From NCBI RefSeq assembly GCF_001425485.1, contig NZ_LMQW01000012.1, positions 232,100 to 296,099 of the forward strand: a stretch of 64,000 nt of DNA, read 5' to 3'. Positions 20,752 to 28,466 of this stretch are shown in pieces. Below the pieces are notes generated by a model, which was given only the letters and a program-made list of their open reading frames with translations, made no database searches and had not been told where the DNA came from. This DNA comes from Aureimonas sp. Leaf427 (GTDB taxonomy: Bacteria; Pseudomonadota; Alphaproteobacteria; Rhizobiales; Rhizobiaceae). Every line of letters starts with the position of its first letter. Position 1 is the stretch's first letter. The translations under genes were made by a program, and so were the position numbers.

Positions 20752-22155
20752 TCAGGATACCCCAACCGTACTGGACACCTCCCGCATGTTCTGGCGCGTA
20801 GCCTGGAGGGACGCGGCCACTCGCGGGTTGAAGGGAACGTGGTCCGCCTCGCGGGCCTCGTCCTCGCGGGCGCCCGCGTTGAACTCGGCCTTGGTCATTC
20901 CGTCGTACTGCTTACGCTCGGCCTTCAGCGCTTTCACTGCGGCGACTTCTGTTCGCCATTTCGCATGAGACCGCAACGCCCCACGTAGTTCGGACCTCGA
21001 CCGAACGGAAAGCTCGGCGAATCCCTCCGCCTTCTCCAGCAGCGCGATTTCGGCGTCGATGTCGGCAAGGACTCGGCCGCACAACAGACGGCGCGCCTTC
21101 TTGAGGTTCAAGCGGCGGTTCCGGAGCGCTTGGTCCTTGAGACCCTTGCGGCCCTTCTGGAGCCATTTGTCGAACGCCTTCTCGGTCGTCGGGATCGTCT
21201 CCCCGCGCGCCCGGGCAAGAATTGCGCGCCCGACCGCTTCGGCGAGCGACGGCGGAACCGCGTTCGCGATCATCAACATCCGTTTCCGGCTCGCCGGGAT
21301 GTCGAGCCAGTTCCAATCCGCTGGGAAACCTTGGATGCGCGAGAGGACATCCATCGGCAGCGGGGGAATGTCTGCCGATGGCCCCATGTCCCGTTCGTGG
21401 TCCTTGTACCAGTTCTGCGGCCCTTCGTGGGCGCTGCGCAGCAGCGTCGGGCATGGGAGGTCGATCGATCGAACCCCCGAATGTCCGGTGTACGGACGCA
21501 TGAAGAAGGCGCGGGCTTCAAGCGGGTGGTTCCCGCCGGGGTGGATACCCACATCGTCGCCCAGCGCATCCCGGACTGACATCCGTCGAGGAGCAGCGGC
21601 ATCGGCTAGGGCGGACTCGAGGAACCCGTCAGCCTCGCCAAGGCGACCGATCGAGAAGAATCGTTTGCGCATCTGAGGTGTGCCATAGCGACTGCCGTCG
21701 AGGACTACCTCCGTGAGGCCATAGCCGGCCTTCACGAAGAGAGCGCGGGCACGCGAATAGGTTTGGGTCTTCCGGGCGCGCGGGACGTTTTCCATGACGA
21801 ACCACGTCGGCCTAGCCGTCACGATCGCGATCGCGATCGCGAAGCCGAGCGTCAGGCTGGCGTTTCGGCCTTCGGTTCGCTTCCCCGCCGAGGAGAAATC
21901 TTGACAAGGAGGCCCGCCGACGATGATGTCGGGCTGGAGCTGCGCGATCGTCGGCGCCATCTCCAGAAGGTTCGCCAGATCAGCCTTGCGGTGTCGATCA
22001 ACCCGAAAGACGCGCTCGACCGACGTCCCCAAGTTCGCCCTGTGCACGCGAAGGGCTTCGTCGTTCGCGTCGTAGGCACGAACGATGTCGAACCCGGCAC
22101 GCTTCAAACCAAGCGACATCCCGCCGGCACCGCAGAAAAGATCGACCGCGCGCAT
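20752..22155 (-). CDS. DNA (cytosine-5)-methyltransferase
   Basis: A 467-residue C5 methyltransferase that makes 5-methylcytosine in a specific DNA sequence using SAM. Motif I DLFCGAGG is at 5-12, motif IV GGPPCQDFS has the nucleophile Cys84, motif VI is ENV at 122-124, motif VIII is QMRKR at 161-165, and motif X is NAVPPSLAEAVG near 295. After motif X comes an unusual charged, coiled-coil-like tail of about 140 residues. No endonuclease of known type is adjacent, so it is an orphan methylase or part of a new system with the divergent genes beyond its start. Confidence 0.93.
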   Translation of the reverse strand: MRAVDLFCGAGGMSLGLKRAGFDIVRAYDANDEALRVHRANLGTSVERVFRVDRHRKADLANLLEMAPTIAQLQPDIIVGGPPCQDFSSAGKRTEGRNASLTLGFAIAIAIVTARPTWFVMENVPRARKTQTYSRARALFVKAGYGLTEVVLDGSRYGTPQMRKRFFSIGRLGEADGFLESALADAAAPRRMSVRDALGDDVGIHPGGNHPLEARAFFMRPYTGHSGVRSIDLPCPTLLRSAHEGPQNWYKDHERDMGPSADIPPLPMDVLSRIQGFPADWNWLDIPASRKRMLMIANAVPPSLAEAVGRAILARARGETIPTTEKAFDKWLQKGRKGLKDQALRNRRLNLKKARRLLCGRVLADIDAEIALLEKAEGFAELSVRSRSELRGALRSHAKWRTEVAAVKALKAERKQYDGMTKAEFNAGAREDEAREADHVPFNPRVAASLQATRQNMREVSSTVGVS

Positions 22156-22561
22156 GGCACCCCCGTCATGGATTCATTCCTGACGCTGGCCTACTCGGGA
22201 AGCGGTTCGATTCCGGTCAATGGAAAGGGTGAATCGTTGGTGGCTACCGACCCGGCCCGCCCCAGTTTACTACAGGCTCCGGCGCACCTTCGGCGCTGTG
22301 GAGGGCGCGGCGCGCCTCCGCCTGCTCCGCCTTCGGCTCCGGCCCGACAAGGCTGGAAAACGGGGATGGCCCTGCCGCAGCGTCCAGTTTTGAGACGCCG
22401 CTGCGCGCAGCGAACGACATCCGGGAAAGCGAGCCAACCAATCCCATTTGCGCACGCCAGCGAACTGCCAGGGTAGCAACGAACGACGGGTAGGCATGAC
22501 CTGCCGATCTCGTTGGACGGGACGCGCGCTCATGCTACTTGAGGTTCGACTCGGAGGCGAA
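22156..22561. other. Divergent promoter region between methyltransferase and unknown gene pair
   Basis: About 400 bases without a supported gene. It must hold the promoters of the methylase (leftward) and of the two-gene unknown operon (rightward). No clear operator repeat was found by eye. Confidence 0.4.
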
Positions 22562-23716
22562 ATGGAAACAAAGGAAGGGCGCGAGTTCAGGCTACGCTAT
22601 GTCGGACAACGGTTCGAGGGAGCGAGGCTTCCGCTCGATGTCATTTCCGATCTGCCAGCGTTCCGAAACCTCGTCGTCGCGTTCGCAAAGGATATCTGGC
22701 GCGCCGAGAACCATGGCCGAGTTCGGCTGCCGAAGGGGTTCGACCAAGCGCTGGGGTTTGATCTCGTTGCGCTGGAGGACGGAAGCGCCGTTCCTTGCCT
22801 CGCATGGAGCCGTGAGTCCGCCCAGGTGCCGCTGCCGACGATGTCCGACTACATCGATACGGTCGTCGACGCCGCTTATGAACAAGCTGTTGACCTGATG
22901 GATCGCGCTGCCCGGGGCGACTATCCCGCCGGGGCGCTCAGCGTAGCCGCCGTTCGGGCGCTGGACCGTTTCGGCTCGTCCCTTCGAGAAGACGAGCGGA
23001 TCGAATTTCTCGGGAGCGCCGGCCGTAACGGCAACGTCGTCTCGATCACTCCGGAGCTACGACGGCAGTTCCTGAAGAAGGTTAAAGACACCTACACCCT
23101 CCGTGTCGAGGGAATCGGCATTCTGACCGCTTTGAGCACTGAAGTGGGCTGGGTCGAGATTCAGACTGACCACTACGGAACCCTGCATGTTCCCTTGGAT
23201 GGCGACGAGGTCCACCAGTCCTTCGATGGCAACACGCGCCAGCGAGTGCGGTTCGACCTATCCGTGATTTTCGATCGTGAGGATGCGGTACGCTCGGTTG
23301 CCGAAGCCCACGACGTCGCGATGATCGACGAGGAAGTCGACCGGGCAATTGAGAAGGCGGAAACCCGCCTGTCGCACCTCAAGACCTTGGTAGATGGCTG
23401 GAAGGATGGAGAGGGCGTCGCGGTCACTGATCGAGCTGTCAAGAATGCTCAACACCTTCTCGCGCGACGCTCGACGCTGGCCACATCGTTCCGGATCTAC
23501 CCGACCCTTGAGGGTGGCGTGCAGATCGAGTTCGAAGCCGGAGGCTGGGAGTTATCGGTCGAAATGTCGGCAAACGGCGAGGTCGAGTTCTACGGGTCAC
23601 GTCTCGATGGAACCGCAGATTTCGACCCGAACACCTACGAGGGGATCGACGAGGAGTTCCTCAAGGAGCTTGACGACCGCGTCGGCGCATACCCGACGAC
23701 GGGGGTCTTCTCTTGA
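22562..23716 (+). CDS. Conserved protein of unknown function, first gene of a coupled pair
   Basis: A 384-residue soluble protein. Blocks near the N-terminus (RLPLDVISDLPAFRNLVVAFAKDIWRAEN in part, VRLPKGFDQALGFDLVALEDGSAVPCL in part) look like those of an uncharacterised proteobacterial family I have seen without an assigned function. The middle is beta-rich and the C-terminus helical and acidic. ATG 22562 was chosen because GGAGG lies 5 bases upstream; an earlier in-frame ATG at 22532 lacks this. The next gene begins inside its stop codon, so the products are probably made in fixed ratio and may act as a complex. Confidence 0.75.
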   Translation: METKEGREFRLRYVGQRFEGARLPLDVISDLPAFRNLVVAFAKDIWRAENHGRVRLPKGFDQALGFDLVALEDGSAVPCLAWSRESAQVPLPTMSDYIDTVVDAAYEQAVDLMDRAARGDYPAGALSVAAVRALDRFGSSLREDERIEFLGSAGRNGNVVSITPELRRQFLKKVKDTYTLRVEGIGILTALSTEVGWVEIQTDHYGTLHVPLDGDEVHQSFDGNTRQRVRFDLSVIFDREDAVRSVAEAHDVAMIDEEVDRAIEKAETRLSHLKTLVDGWKDGEGVAVTDRAVKNAQHLLARRSTLATSFRIYPTLEGGVQIEFEAGGWELSVEMSANGEVEFYGSRLDGTADFDPNTYEGIDEEFLKELDDRVGAYPTTGVFS

Positions 23717-24111
23717 GCGAGGACATGAACGGCGACGAGGTTCTCTTCCGTCAGATCCATCCCGAATGGGTCCAGGACGGTCTTCCGACCAGTCAGGGCT
23801 TCCGGCCTACACCGAAGGACGGCGGCAGCCTGTCAGTCGACCGCTCAACCCTGTGTACCGCACATGACAGCTACGCTCTCCATGCCGAAGTGAAGCAGTT
23901 GGCGACCGCGGGAACCTGGGGCCTGAGCGTGGAAGAGTTCGCCGAGGTCCTGGTCGAATGCCGCCCCGACCCAATCGAGGCGACGCTGACGGAGCCTGCA
24001 AACGCCGCCCATGCGGTCGCCGACTTCACGCCGCTCCCCGCCAATCGTTGGAAGCCCGTTTCGCAAAAGCTGAAGACCGTAGCCGCTCGACGGGGCCGAC
24101 AGCACCCGTAA
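23713..24111 (+). CDS. Conserved small protein of unknown function, second gene of the pair
   Basis: A 132-residue protein starting at TTG 23713, overlapping the upstream stop as TTGA, or at ATG 23725. The N-terminal half (EVLFRQIHPEWVQDG, SQGFRPTPKDGGSLSVDR) is a recognisable conserved signature of small proteins of unknown function. The C-terminal half has AHAVADFTPLP and a basic tail. The tight overlap with the 384-residue protein suggests partnership. It could be half of a toxin-antitoxin or defence module, but no catalytic motif is evident. Confidence 0.75.
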   Translation: MSEDMNGDEVLFRQIHPEWVQDGLPTSQGFRPTPKDGGSLSVDRSTLCTAHDSYALHAEVKQLATAGTWGLSVEEFAEVLVECRPDPIEATLTEPANAAHAVADFTPLPANRWKPVSQKLKTVAARRGRQHP

Positions 24112-24269
24112 GCTCGGGTGACCAACTGGTCGGGACATCGCGGAACCGTTCCGGAAACCGCTTGCGGCTTGCCAAGCCAGCGCAAGAGGATTGTGAAAGG
24201 CCGAAACCGTTGCGCCACCGGCGCCCGTCCGAGCCTTCCCGAAACGGCCGTTTGCGAAAGGCTCCTCCC

Positions 24270-24839
24270 ATGCTCCTCGGCTACGCCCGCGTCTCGACCA
24301 GTGACGATCAATCCACTACCGCCCAGTCACGCGCGCTGCGCGACGCCGGATGCGAGAGGATCTTCGAGGAGGTCGCGTCCGGCGGGCGCTGGGATCGCCC
24401 GGAGCTTCATCGGCTGCTCGACCACCTTCGGCCCGGCGATACGTTGGTGACTTGGAAACTCGATCGCCTGTCGAGGTCCCTTCGCGACGCCCTGACGATC
24501 ATGGAGCGCGTCGAGAAGGCGGGGGCGGGATTCCGATCACTGACCGAGGCCATCGACACGACAACGGCCCCAGGGCGGATGCTTATGCACATGGTCGCAG
24601 CCTTCGCCGAGTTCGAGCGATCGATGATCCGAGAGCGCACCAGTGCCGGTCTCCGACAGGCCCGGCTCGAAGGCCGCGTCGGCGGTCGTCGGTCGAAGCT
24701 CACCACACGGCAGCGCCAAGAGATTGCCGAGAGCGTCCTGTCCGGACGCAGAACCGCAGCCGACATGGCCCGCCTTTACAGCGTGAGCCAGCCGACGGTA
24801 AGCCGGATTGTGGCGGATGCCCGATCAGGACCCGGCTGA
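24270..24839 (+). CDS. Small serine resolvase/invertase of the Tn3 type
   Basis: A 189-residue site-specific recombinase. The catalytic domain has LLGYARVSTSDDQ with Ser9, LVTWKLDRLSRS, and the AAFAEFERSMIRERT helix. A C-terminal helix-turn-helix follows (RRTAADMARLYSVSQPTVSRIV), as in resolvases that bind res sites. No transposase lies beside it. It may resolve element multimers, as plasmid resolvases do, or be a transposon remnant. The upstream frame has no signals, so ATG 24270 is used. Confidence 0.9.
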   Translation: MLLGYARVSTSDDQSTTAQSRALRDAGCERIFEEVASGGRWDRPELHRLLDHLRPGDTLVTWKLDRLSRSLRDALTIMERVEKAGAGFRSLTEAIDTTTAPGRMLMHMVAAFAEFERSMIRERTSAGLRQARLEGRVGGRRSKLTTRQRQEIAESVLSGRRTAADMARLYSVSQPTVSRIVADARSGPG

Positions 24840-25062
24840 AGCTGTCACGGACGACTTCGGTACGATCGCGATCGACGGGTTAGCTCCAATCAGACAAGGA
24901 AGTTGAGAACACAAGCTGCGCGTTCTGCTTGTGGGAATCAGTGATGCAAACTGTCAAAGGAGTGCTAGAACAGCTTGAAAGGCCTCGCGACATCGCAATG
25001 CGACTGCGTGATTTCATCTATCAGATACAACCTCACCTAATGGCTAACGGGAAAGAGAAACG

Positions 25063-26919
25063 ATGCGAGTTCGCCTTGATCGTATCGTCATCGAGGACTT
25101 CAAGAGAATCGAGAAGCTCGACGTTGACCTGAAGCCAATCACGGCCCTTGTCGGCGGCAACACCAGCGGCAAGAGCAGCGCGCTACAAGCGGCCCAACTT
25201 GGAGTCTCCATCCTCCAAGCCGCATTTCGCGGTCGACGCGGCAACGGCTCCCCTATTTTCGCCGGCACCGTATCGAACGATGCAGTGTTGTTTCGGCCGA
25301 CCGAGCAGCTCCTCGACCTCAGGCGTGGCGAGGCGGCGACACAAAACCTCGGCTACTCCATCACTTATGTTGGCTTCGATCTCGACACGGACGTAGCCAA
25401 AGAGACGACGGTTGAAGTCCGGAGGGGCAAGAACGCGAATATTGCCATTATCCGCTCGGGCGACGACGAACTCGCCGCAGTGCTCGCCGATGGTGACCGC
25501 CCGTTTTCTATCTTAACCCCGGGCCTCTCTGGTATCCCGATGCGTGAGGAATGGCGCACGAAGGGCGCCATGGACGCTGCCGTCATGCACGGTGATGCCA
25601 ACCTCTACCTGCGCACGGTGCTCGATCACCTTTTCAAACGGGACCTCGACGAGATGGCTCGAACGGCTTGGCGAGCCAGCCGCGACATCGGCACTCTTCC
25701 AGTCAGCGGTTGGAAAACCTTCTCAACGCTCCTAGACCGCTGCTACTCCGGCGTACGCATTATCGTAGCCCATGATCCAATGCATGACCGCTACGTCAAG
25801 ATAGACGTGGAGGCGCCAGACTCATGGGTCACGCTCGACATGGCATCGACCGGAATGCTTCAGGTCATTCAGATCATCGCCTACGCTTGCTTCTACGCGC
25901 CGCCGCTCATCCTACTCGATGAACCCGATGCCCACCTGCATGCCGATAGCCAGTCCCGCCTTTACGAAGCCTTGCGTGGTGTCGCTGCCGAGACGAATAC
26001 TCGAATTCTTTTCGCCAGCCACTCTCCGCAGCTTATTCAGCGACTGATGTATGACTCCGAGGCGGCGGTCGTTTGGATGGCGCAAGGTGCCAAAGTTCCG
26101 GTCGACGAGGCCCAGCGGCCGACAATCCCGCTCCTCATGACACTCGGCGCGCTGTCTGCCGGCGCGGACGCATTCGATCCCGCGCGACCGGTGATCCTTA
26201 TGACGGAGGACAAGCTCACCAAACCAGTCACGGCACTTGCCAAAGCGAACGGTGCGCCTGACAACCTTGCCGTCATCTCCTATAACGGCTGCGGGAACCT
26301 ACCTGCGGCCCGTCTGCTTGCCAATATGATCACCGATGTGCGCCCAGACGCACGCATCATATTGCATCGCGACCGCGACTTTAGAACCGAGGCGGAAATG
26401 CTGTTCGAGTTGTCGACCGCCGATGCGGAGCGGCAGCGCAATGGTATTACCCGTGTCACCGAAGTGTTTACGCCGTTGAATGATGTGGAGCACTCCTTCG
26501 CCCAATCTGCGCACCTCAAGCACGTGTTCGGAGAGCTTGGTCCGGAACTGGTGGACGCTGCTATCTCCGACGTGACGGCAATTAAGCGAGATGATTTAGT
26601 GCAGGCTGCGCGTGTCGCGCGTGACCAGGTCCATTCGTCCCTTTACGACAGCCCGCGGAAGCGTGGGAAGCAAGAATGGGGTGCATCGGGTATGCCTGAT
26701 GTCGCTCCCCCGCTCGGCGGTTTCCTGCCGGCCAACGGGTTAGCTGCGGTTCCGTTCGAACATACGCACGGCAAGATGCTGATGGATGGCCTGAAACCGA
26801 AGATCCATCACCACGTTGGCGGTGCCTCCCAAGCGTCGAACGACCGGATTTACACGCCGACCCCAGAACTCGAAACACCGACTTGGCAAGCGGTCTTTCA
26901 ACCACCGCCCAATCCATAG
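25063..26919 (+). CDS. OLD-like AAA ATPase with TOPRIM-like C-terminal domain, probable defence nuclease
   Basis: A 618-residue protein. An ABC-type ATPase domain has Walker A GGNTSGKSS (31-39), Walker B LILLDEPDAHLH (282-293) and the switch histidine in ASHSPQ (318-322). From about 375 the chain continues with VILMTEDK (E382), HRDRDF (435-440, D437 and D439) and PLNDVEHSF. This pattern fits a divergent TOPRIM/DUF4435-like nuclease. OLD, GajA and PARIS-type defence proteins share this layout; assignment to one of them cannot be made by eye. No obvious second component is adjacent. Codon use is less GC-rich than in neighbours, suggesting separate acquisition. Confidence 0.75.
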   Translation: MRVRLDRIVIEDFKRIEKLDVDLKPITALVGGNTSGKSSALQAAQLGVSILQAAFRGRRGNGSPIFAGTVSNDAVLFRPTEQLLDLRRGEAATQNLGYSITYVGFDLDTDVAKETTVEVRRGKNANIAIIRSGDDELAAVLADGDRPFSILTPGLSGIPMREEWRTKGAMDAAVMHGDANLYLRTVLDHLFKRDLDEMARTAWRASRDIGTLPVSGWKTFSTLLDRCYSGVRIIVAHDPMHDRYVKIDVEAPDSWVTLDMASTGMLQVIQIIAYACFYAPPLILLDEPDAHLHADSQSRLYEALRGVAAETNTRILFASHSPQLIQRLMYDSEAAVVWMAQGAKVPVDEAQRPTIPLLMTLGALSAGADAFDPARPVILMTEDKLTKPVTALAKANGAPDNLAVISYNGCGNLPAARLLANMITDVRPDARIILHRDRDFRTEAEMLFELSTADAERQRNGITRVTEVFTPLNDVEHSFAQSAHLKHVFGELGPELVDAAISDVTAIKRDDLVQAARVARDQVHSSLYDSPRKRGKQEWGASGMPDVAPPLGGFLPANGLAAVPFEHTHGKMLMDGLKPKIHHHVGGASQASNDRIYTPTPELETPTWQAVFQPPPNP

Positions 26920-26996
26920 GGACTCAGCGTTGCCGGACCACCGTCGCTAGCCTTGCTCTTGGCACTAGCTCGTTATCGACCTTCTGGCATCGAGAT

Positions 26997-27833
26997 TCAT
27001 TCGTCCATGTACGTGCTCTCGAACGCGAGCCTGGCGTTCCCCGACGACGTGCTGACGCCGGTGATGTCGCACGATGTCTTCGACCGAACGGGGGCGGCTC
27101 CGGACAGGCTGAACGCTTGGCCGCGGTACTCCCCCCGGACTTCGTATGGCGCAGGCGCGCAGCCCTTCTTGTAGACGAAGGCGGTCCCGCGGATCGGCAC
27201 CGACCTCGGGTCCAGGCTCCACGGCCGACCGCGGTAGAGCACCGTCCCCGGCTTCACGGTCCCGGCGATCGAGGCCTTGGGCCTGGCGTAGACGATCACG
27301 CCCTTCGCGGCGTCGACGACCATCTCGGAGCCGTTGTGGTCGAAGGGAAGTCCGGCAAGTGAGTTCAAGGGAACCACCTCGGCCTTGGTCGAAGCAGGCC
27401 TCGTCGTCTCCTCTGCCCCACCACCCAGCGCCGCCATAATCGCGCGATCGAATGCAGCGCGCTCGGCCTTGGTCAGGCCCGCAGCCTTCATCCCGGCGGC
27501 AACGCGCCGTTCGAGCTTCGGCCCGGAGAAGAAGGCGTATCTGGGCACGCCCAGGCTCGCCAAGGCCTGCGCATCGACGTTGGCGGCGGTGATGTCGAGC
27601 GCGGCGCATTCCGCCAACTTCTCGACGGATGCCTCCTTTTTCAGGGAGCCGTAGCACGCCTCGACCGCCTCGGCGGCGCCGCTGATCCCGCCCTCGCCGT
27701 AGATGCCGCGGAAGGCGGCTGCGCCCCGCTCCGCCCCCGCCGAGACCGACCGCGACAGATCGGGACCGGCCATCGCGGCGGGCGACAGGGTGAGCATGGC
27801 GGCAATGGTCAGGATGCTGGCGGCTAGACGCAT
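26997..27833 (-). CDS. Exported protein of unknown function
   Basis: A 278-residue protein with a Sec signal peptide (MRLAASILTIAAMLTLSPAAMA, cleavage after AMA). The mature part has a helical, cysteine-containing N-terminal half and a C-terminal beta-rich domain with KKGCAPAPYEVRGEY and SCDITG. Two cysteine pairs suggest periplasmic disulphides. I do not recognise the family. It is transcribed away from the palindrome-rich region toward the ATPase gene. Confidence 0.75.
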   Translation of the reverse strand: MRLAASILTIAAMLTLSPAAMAGPDLSRSVSAGAERGAAAFRGIYGEGGISGAAEAVEACYGSLKKEASVEKLAECAALDITAANVDAQALASLGVPRYAFFSGPKLERRVAAGMKAAGLTKAERAAFDRAIMAALGGGAEETTRPASTKAEVVPLNSLAGLPFDHNGSEMVVDAAKGVIVYARPKASIAGTVKPGTVLYRGRPWSLDPRSVPIRGTAFVYKKGCAPAPYEVRGEYRGQAFSLSGAAPVRSKTSCDITGVSTSSGNARLAFESTYMDE

Positions 27834-28160
27834 GAGGACTCCGTCGATCGTGGAGCCGTCACCTTGCCACGATCGAGGAAACCTTCGGTTGCCGAAGCCA
27901 CTCGCATTCTCACGGATCGACGCCGAAACGCGGAGCTTCGACAGTTCGGGAATCCCGAACTAGATGCTTCGAGTTTCGAAACGTTCGTGACCGAAGCCGG
28001 ATCGACGACCGAGCGGGTAGTTCGAACATCCCGAACTATCGAGCGACGACACGAAGCCGGATGGTTCGACGGTTCGGGATTCTCGAACAATGGAGATGGT
28101 CGAGCGTTCGGGAGTTTCGAACCGAATGTTTCGACTTTCGAAGCGTTTTGCGCCTTCGAC
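27834..28160. repeat. Cluster of imperfect TTCG-type palindromes
   Basis: Within about 260 bases lie six related 17-19-bp palindromes centred near 27952, 27974, 28028, 28080, 28114 and 28136. The clearest are AGTTCGGGAATCCCGAACT (27943-27961), AGTTCGAACATCCCGAACT (28019-28037), GGTTCGGGATTCTCGAACA (28071-28089) and CGTTCGGGAGTTTCGAACC (28105-28123). A shorter one, CTTCGGTTGCCGAAG, is at 27883-27897. The sites share the core GTTCGnGAnnnnCGAAC and no gene overlaps them. Such arrays are operators, partition centromeres or replication-initiator sites; which one is not determined. Confidence 0.75.
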
Positions 28161-28371
28161 GTCTAGCCATGTGACGAGCCGATTTCCGAAAATCGCGATA
28201 AGCTACAGGCTCTTACCCGGCGTGACAGCCGTCTTCGCCGAAATGCCTTTATTAGTTAGGGAGGGTCTTTGGGTAGGGCCGTTAGGAGCGGAGCGACGGT
28301 CGGCCCGTCCTCGGCCGACGCAGTCGGGCGCTTGACGAAGGCCCGTCCGGGCCTGACCCTGAAACGCAAAT

Positions 28372-28411
28372 GACCCGGCCATATGGGATTGCCGTCCCGG
28401 CCGGGTCTTTG
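28372..28411 (+). promoter_or_regulatory. Attenuator-like hairpin ahead of a leader ORF
   Basis: GACCCGGCC (28372-28380) pairs perfectly with GGCCGGGTC (28399-28407), followed by TTTG. It lies 22 bases before the leader ORF and could act as a terminator for incoming transcripts or as an RNA control element for the downstream gene. Confidence 0.5.
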
Positions 28412-28433
28412 ATGCGGTTCTGTGGAGGTGACG

Positions 28434-28466
28434 ATGCGCGATCGAGCCGCACCCGTCAAGGCATGA
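28434..28466 (+). CDS. Ten-codon leader ORF coupled to the next gene
   Basis: ATG at 28434 follows a strong GGAGGTG ribosome site and encodes MRDRAAPVKA. Its TGA stop overlaps the ATG of the downstream gene as ATGA at 28463. The downstream ATG has no good ribosome site of its own, so translation is probably coupled. Short coupled leaders control several plasmid rep genes; the comparison is by architecture only. Confidence 0.5.
   Translation: MRDRAAPVKA

Noticed and set aside
24929-25132. 67-residue open frame overlapping the start of the OLD-like gene
   Set aside because: TTG start without a ribosome site and a 70-base overlap with a strong gene. A small real gene is not excluded but is not supported.
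27943-28123. Palindromes as LexA boxes
   Set aside because: The alphaproteobacterial LexA site is GTTC-N7-GTTC in direct orientation. The present sites are inverted GTTCG...CGAAC dyads.
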